DNA of 64,000 bases from Anaerosacchariphilus hominis (GTDB taxonomy: Bacteria > Bacillota > Clostridia > Lachnospirales > Lachnospiraceae): contig NZ_JACOOR010000008.1 of NCBI RefSeq assembly GCF_014290175.1, positions 62,001-126,000 on the forward strand, in the 5' to 3' direction. How positions within the stretch are numbered: position 1 is the first letter of the stretch; each line of letters starts with the position of its first letter. The notes under the pieces are model-generated. The model was given only the letters and a program-made list of their open reading frames with translations. It did no database searches and had not been told where the DNA came from. Below are positions 61,114-64,000 of the stretch, piece by piece. The translations under genes and the position numbers were made by a program.

Positions 61114-61427
61114 TTATTTTTCTGTTTTTGGTTCTCAAACTTCTCTGCCAGCGTGGAAGGAAGTGAAGGGGACTGATTTCTCTTTCTGTTCTTTGGCAAA
61201 AACTGTGTGAAACAGTCATATCCGGCAATACAGATACCTTAGTTGTTCAGCCCAAAAGGAAAAGCACAAAGGAAAATCCGCCACGACCACCTGCAGATAG
61301 TCAGAGTGTCTGTCAATAAGATGACATCAAAGGTGCAGAGCGAAAAAAATTTGTCCTTAAAGCAGTTTTGGCAGACTGCCTGCAATGACCTGAACAGCCT
61401 ATAATGATACTTCCGTCCAGTCACAGC

Positions 61428-61720
61428 CCCGCAAAACGGGAACACGCAATGAGGGCGGCTCGGAGAGACCCTCGGAGGGGAACAATCCCATGACAGCCTT
61501 AAGCCATGGCTGGTCAGTGTTGCCGCCCAAAGATATCGGTTGTAACAGGAATATCAGTATTTCCGATATCTGGTTCCGGGAAGTTGTGTCGAATAGGAAC
61601 TTTTGAAAATGAAGAACAAGTGATTTTTAACAGAAACTATGGCGGCAGCTTTATATTTATCCAGCGGAAAAGGAAAGATAGATCAACTGGATAAGGCTGC
61701 CGCTATCCTTGTGTTCTAAA
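61428..61720 (+). ncRNA. Candidate structured non-coding RNA
   Basis: Within a gene-free stretch (61114-61748), consecutive strong stems: CCCG-CAAAA-CGGG at 61428; a closing helix GGGCGGC (61453) / GCCGCCC (61522) enclosing CAGCC...GGCTG; AGATATCGG (61531) / CCGATATCT (61563); and GCGGCAGC...ATCCAG pairing with CTGGAT...GCTGCCGC (about 61641-61705). A TATAAT lies at 61400. Order and pairing suggest a multi-stem RNA; a short ORF inside (61639) is probably chance. The part 61114-61427 shows nothing clear. Confidence 0.5.
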
Positions 61721-61748
61721 TCACAAAATGATAAGGAGGAAGATGTAT

Positions 61749-62003
61749 ATGCGTGTCAAAGAATTTATGGAATTATATCCTGACAGCAATTTTCATTTTA
61801 TGACATCGAAAGGATATTTATTTCTGAATTCTGACCAGGTAAAATCCATACTTTTGCAAGGGCAGAAAGAAGCAGCCAAGAAGGAGCTGGGAAAGGGAAT
61901 CCGAGCGGATGAACTTTTGGCAGGCGAGGTCATCAGCGTAAGATGGAAAAAAGGCATTTGCCATATGATGGCAGAATTACATAGAGATAGAGACTTTTCA
62001 TAA
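61749..62003 (+). CDS. Small unknown protein upstream of MazF-like gene
   Basis: 84 residues: MRVKEFMELYPDSNFHFMTSKGYLFLNSDQVKSILLQG, then a helical, basic middle. The ATG at 61749 has AAGGAGG eight bases upstream; ATG 61743 is too close. It occupies the place an antitoxin could take but shows no DNA-binding domain. I do not recognise the family. Confidence 0.62.
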   Translation: MRVKEFMELYPDSNFHFMTSKGYLFLNSDQVKSILLQGQKEAAKKELGKGIRADELLAGEVISVRWKKGICHMMAELHRDRDFS

Positions 62004-62052
62004 AGAGTAGGAACATTCGTAGTCCAGAGTAGATGGAAGGAGGGGAAGTGTT

Positions 62053-62409
62053 ACGATAAAAAAAGGAGATATATATTATGCAGACCTGATGCCGGTAATA
62101 GGCTCTGAACAGGGGGGAATCCGGCCGGTTTTGATTATTCAGAATGATGTTGGTAATTGTTACAGTCCAACCGTCATTGTGGCAGCAATTACAAGTCGGC
62201 CTAATAAGCACTGGATACCTACACATATCGAATTGGGAAATCATGTAAGAGGACTCCATAATGATTCTGTTATTTTATTGGAGCAGGTAAGGACGATTGA
62301 CCGGATAAGATTAAGAGGGTATGTAGGAAGTCTGAGTGGAGCCATGATGCGTAAAGTAGATGAGGCAATTCTCGTGAGTTTTGGTGTAACAGTACAGAGA
62401 AGAACATAA
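62053..62409 (+). CDS. MazF/PemK-family endoribonuclease with a non-standard start
   Basis: The sequence from 62053 reads T(M)IKKGDIYYADLMPVIGSEQGGIRPVLIIQND, then VIVAAITSR and LPTH-like WIPTHIELG, the MazF fold, which cuts mRNA. Only ACG at 62053 lies at proper distance from AAGGAGGGG; there is no ATG, GTG or TTG in frame before ATG 62089, which would remove the first strand. An ATG to ACG change is likely. No MazE-like partner is evident. Confidence 0.78.
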   Translation, partial: TIKKGDIYYADLMPVIGSEQGGIRPVLIIQNDVGNCYSPTVIVAAITSRPNKHWIPTHIELGNHVRGLHNDSVILLEQVRTIDRIRLRGYVGSLSGAMMRKVDEAILVSFGVTVQRRT

Positions 62410-62440
62410 AGGGTGTTTGGAAAAGGAGCAGGAGGCAGGA

Positions 62441-62788
62441 ATGGGTCAGGGAAAACGTGCGTGGATCTATTGTGCGATTGATGCACCGGAAGATAGAAAT
62501 GGTGCATTAAAAAGTCAGTTTAAACAGCTGATTGATTATGGAGAGCAGATGGGATTTGAACTGGTTGGAAGTTCCAGTGATGTGGGGACAACTCCGCTTT
62601 GGAATCGAAATGGATTTCGTCATTTTATAGAAGCGGTCCAGAAAGAACAGGTAGATGTTCTTTTGATTGTAAACCGGGGCAGGCTGTCCAGATCATCCAT
62701 GCAGCTCGCAAGATTTCAGATCCTTCAGGAAAGCTATGGTGTCGATGCATATTCGCCATTGGAAGGGAAAATTGAGTTTGGCAGTTAA
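62441..62788 (+). CDS. Degenerate serine-recombinase-like protein
   Basis: 115 residues resembling the resolvase catalytic domain: KSQFKQLIDYGEQMGFELVG, then GFRHFIEAVQKEQVDVLLIVNRGRLSRS. The usual catalytic-serine motif after the first strand is replaced by YCAIDAPEDRNG, and no DNA-binding domain follows, so it is probably not an active recombinase. ATG after GGAGCAGGAGGCAGGA. Perhaps a regulatory or directionality factor. Confidence 0.7.
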   Translation: MGQGKRAWIYCAIDAPEDRNGALKSQFKQLIDYGEQMGFELVGSSSDVGTTPLWNRNGFRHFIEAVQKEQVDVLLIVNRGRLSRSSMQLARFQILQESYGVDAYSPLEGKIEFGS

Positions 62789-62808
62789 AAAATAGGAGAG
62801 AAGATTTT

Positions 62809-63204
62809 ATGAGAGCAGAAGAAAAGAATATGGTAGAACGGATCATGAACACAGAAACGATGGGATATGCCTATGAGTATCCATATGGTGGGGGAGCCAG
62901 AAAAGAATATATGTTGGCACTGACCCCGGAGAACTTGGCAAATTTTATCGGTGCGAGAGGATATGATGCTAAAAAAATAGTGATTACCGATGTGTTGGAT
63001 CGCCTTATTGTGAATACCTGTATGGGGATGCTGGATATTTGTCCGGACCAGAAATTATGTGGGAGAATTATTAAGTATTTGGCGCCGATCCAGCTGGGAG
63101 AGAAGGAGGCTGGAGAGATTTTGGCGGTGGAACGCAATGTGGCAGATGAATATTTTGCTATGGAAGATGAAGCGGTTACGATGGCAGAATGCCAGATGTT
63201 ATAG
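62809..63204 (+). CDS. Conserved small protein near the integrase
   Basis: 131 residues, alpha/beta, with NLANFIGARGYDAKKIVITDVLDRLIVNTCMGMLDICPD near 43-80. ATG after AGGAGAGAAGATTTT. Similar hypothetical proteins occur next to recombinases in clostridial elements, but the function is unknown. Confidence 0.66.
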   Translation: MRAEEKNMVERIMNTETMGYAYEYPYGGGARKEYMLALTPENLANFIGARGYDAKKIVITDVLDRLIVNTCMGMLDICPDQKLCGRIIKYLAPIQLGEKEAGEILAVERNVADEYFAMEDEAVTMAECQML

Positions 63205-63229
63205 AGATTGTTGAGGAGGTAGAACGATC

Positions 63230-63328
63230 ATGATTGGGATATTGATTGTTGCGGCAGTTGGAATTATTGGATTTTTGTTAACTGCAGGTATTGCATTTGG
63301 AATAGCAGGGAGTTATCAAATCGATTGA
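63230..63328 (+). CDS. Tiny single-helix membrane protein
   Basis: 32 residues: MIGILIVAAVGIIGFLLTAGIAFGIAGSYQID, one membrane helix. GAGGAGGTAGAACGATC before ATG is a strong site. Size resembles small membrane toxins or regulatory peptides; function unknown. Confidence 0.55.
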   Translation: MIGILIVAAVGIIGFLLTAGIAFGIAGSYQID

Positions 63329-63398
63329 CGTTGTTTATTGATAATGCTTCGTTTGAAAAGGAAAGATTGTTACATTGTGTGATAGCTATGAGAAGAGT

Positions 63399-63416
63399 AA
63401 CACGGTATACTGTGTA
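63399..63416. promoter_or_regulatory. Near-palindrome before the integrase
   Basis: ACAC-GGTATACT-GTGT, a dyad around GTATAC that includes a -10-like TATACT at 63406. Possible operator or recombinase-binding site. Confidence 0.4.
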
Positions 63417-63444
63417 TAGCGTTAGAGGAAAGGAGTAAAGTAAT

Positions 63445-64000
63445 ATGGCAAGGTATATTGTGGATTCCCAGATAGATAATCACGAAAAATATTATTTCAT
63501 TCGTGAGCAGGAGAGCCAGGATATAGTGTTACTGCCCTCCAAGTATCTAATGCATAAAAAAAGATCAAAATTGTCACCTAATACTATCAGAAGAAGTGCA
63601 GGAGCCATTTCATACTATCTGAATTATATAGATGAGACTGGCATCCAGTTAGATGATGTATGGGAGATGCCATATGATAAGCAGCAGGAACACTTTACAG
63701 ACTATTTGATATGGTTACAGGCAGGATTGCATAGTGGAGATAGTTACAAAAAGAAACCATATAATGAGACCTGTAATGCGTATTTAAAAGAGGTGTTCCG
63801 ATTTTATAGATTTTCTGGACAGCAGGATGAATCTATAAAGCAATTAAAAGTCCTCTCTGATATGAGAATTATTGTACATAATTCAGTGGGAGTAAAAAGG
63901 ACATTATACCGGAATACATTTCATGGATATCTACAGGAAAAAGGACATATAGGGAAGACCATAGAGCAGGATAAGATCGTGATTTTATTAAAGGCATGTG
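63445..64000 (+). CDS. Tyrosine recombinase/integrase (3' end cut by window)
   Basis: 185 codons visible from ATG after AAAGGAGTAAAGTAAT; frame open to the window edge. LSPNTIRRSAGAISYYLNYIDETG and FTDYLIWLQAGL...NETCNAYLKEVFRFYRF are the N-terminal SAM-like core-binding domain of tyrosine recombinases. The catalytic domain lies beyond the window. As the outermost gene next to xis-sized ORFs and the control region, it is likely the element's integrase. Confidence 0.78.
   Translation, partial: MARYIVDSQIDNHEKYYFIREQESQDIVLLPSKYLMHKKRSKLSPNTIRRSAGAISYYLNYIDETGIQLDDVWEMPYDKQQEHFTDYLIWLQAGLHSGDSYKKKPYNETCNAYLKEVFRFYRFSGQQDESIKQLKVLSDMRIIVHNSVGVKRTLYRNTFHGYLQEKGHIGKTIEQDKIVILLKAC

Noticed and set aside
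61639..61719. 26-codon ORF (MAAALYLSSGKGK...)
   Set aside because: It lies exactly on the two arms of a long hairpin and lacks a ribosome-binding site.

Overview
The window looks like the larger part of an integrative and conjugative element (ICE) from a gut-type Firmicute, most likely class Clostridia (Lachnospiraceae-like). This rests on gene order (TadA/B/C-like genes, DUF4320, DUF3852, TrbL/VirB6-like, PrgI/VirB3-like, VirB4, NlpC/P60, MobP3-type relaxase, TOPRIM primase, VirD4, ImmA/XRE control, integrase), strong AGGAGG ribosome-binding sites, frequent TTG starts and moderately AT-rich codon use. No rRNA, tRNA or CRISPR array was seen. The element runs off both ends: the left edge cuts a CpaF/TadA ATPase, the right edge cuts a tyrosine recombinase.

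Layout. (1) 1-8.1 kb: pilus-like assembly genes and envelope proteins. (2) 8.2-17.8 kb: the conjugation channel (TrbL/VirB6-like, VirB3-like, VirB4), a C5 cytosine methyltransferase carrying a second gene in another frame, an amidoligase/gamma-glutamylcyclotransferase pair, and an NlpC/P60 hydrolase. (3) 17.8-24.7 kb: a probable oriT region, a ribbon-helix-helix relaxosome protein, an AT-rich cargo cassette headed by a yjdF riboswitch, a relaxase with a Sel1-repeat tail, and a primase-like protein. (4) 24.8-26.9 kb: VirD4 coupling protein and a winged-helix regulator.

(5) 27.1-56.3 kb: a 29-kb, visibly more GC-rich, one-strand array of about 30 genes. Nearly every recognisable product belongs to an immunity family of polymorphic toxin systems: YwqG/DUF1963, DUF2262, Imm17, DUF2004, SUKH-3, DKNYY, DUF5713, DUF6572, DUF4241, DUF6881, CbrC, Imm32, DUF4261. 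At its centre is a 2232-residue protein in which at least eight such domains are fused end to end. No toxin gene is visible. This fits a polyimmunity locus carried as ICE cargo and probably protects a host against neighbours' toxins. Several members show decay (nonsense codon, frameshift, short remnant).

(6) 56.4-64 kb: the control and integration end. A leftward XRE repressor/ImmA protease operon faces a rightward operon of a Y-family DNA polymerase, a small protein and a stand-alone LexA DNA-binding domain, with operators and two face-to-face promoters between them. Then come a phased repeat array, tandem terminators, a sigma-like factor with a hairpin over its ribosome-binding site, a strongly structured probable non-coding RNA, a MazF-like toxin gene with an unusual start codon, a degenerate serine-recombinase-like protein, small proteins, and the integrase.

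Working model: host DNA damage or a quorum cue acting through ImmA/XRE would release the right-end genes and the transfer operon; relaxase, primase and VirD4 process and deliver the DNA through the VirB-like channel; the polyimmunity island is the benefit given to the new host. The regulatory links are inference from gene order and motifs.
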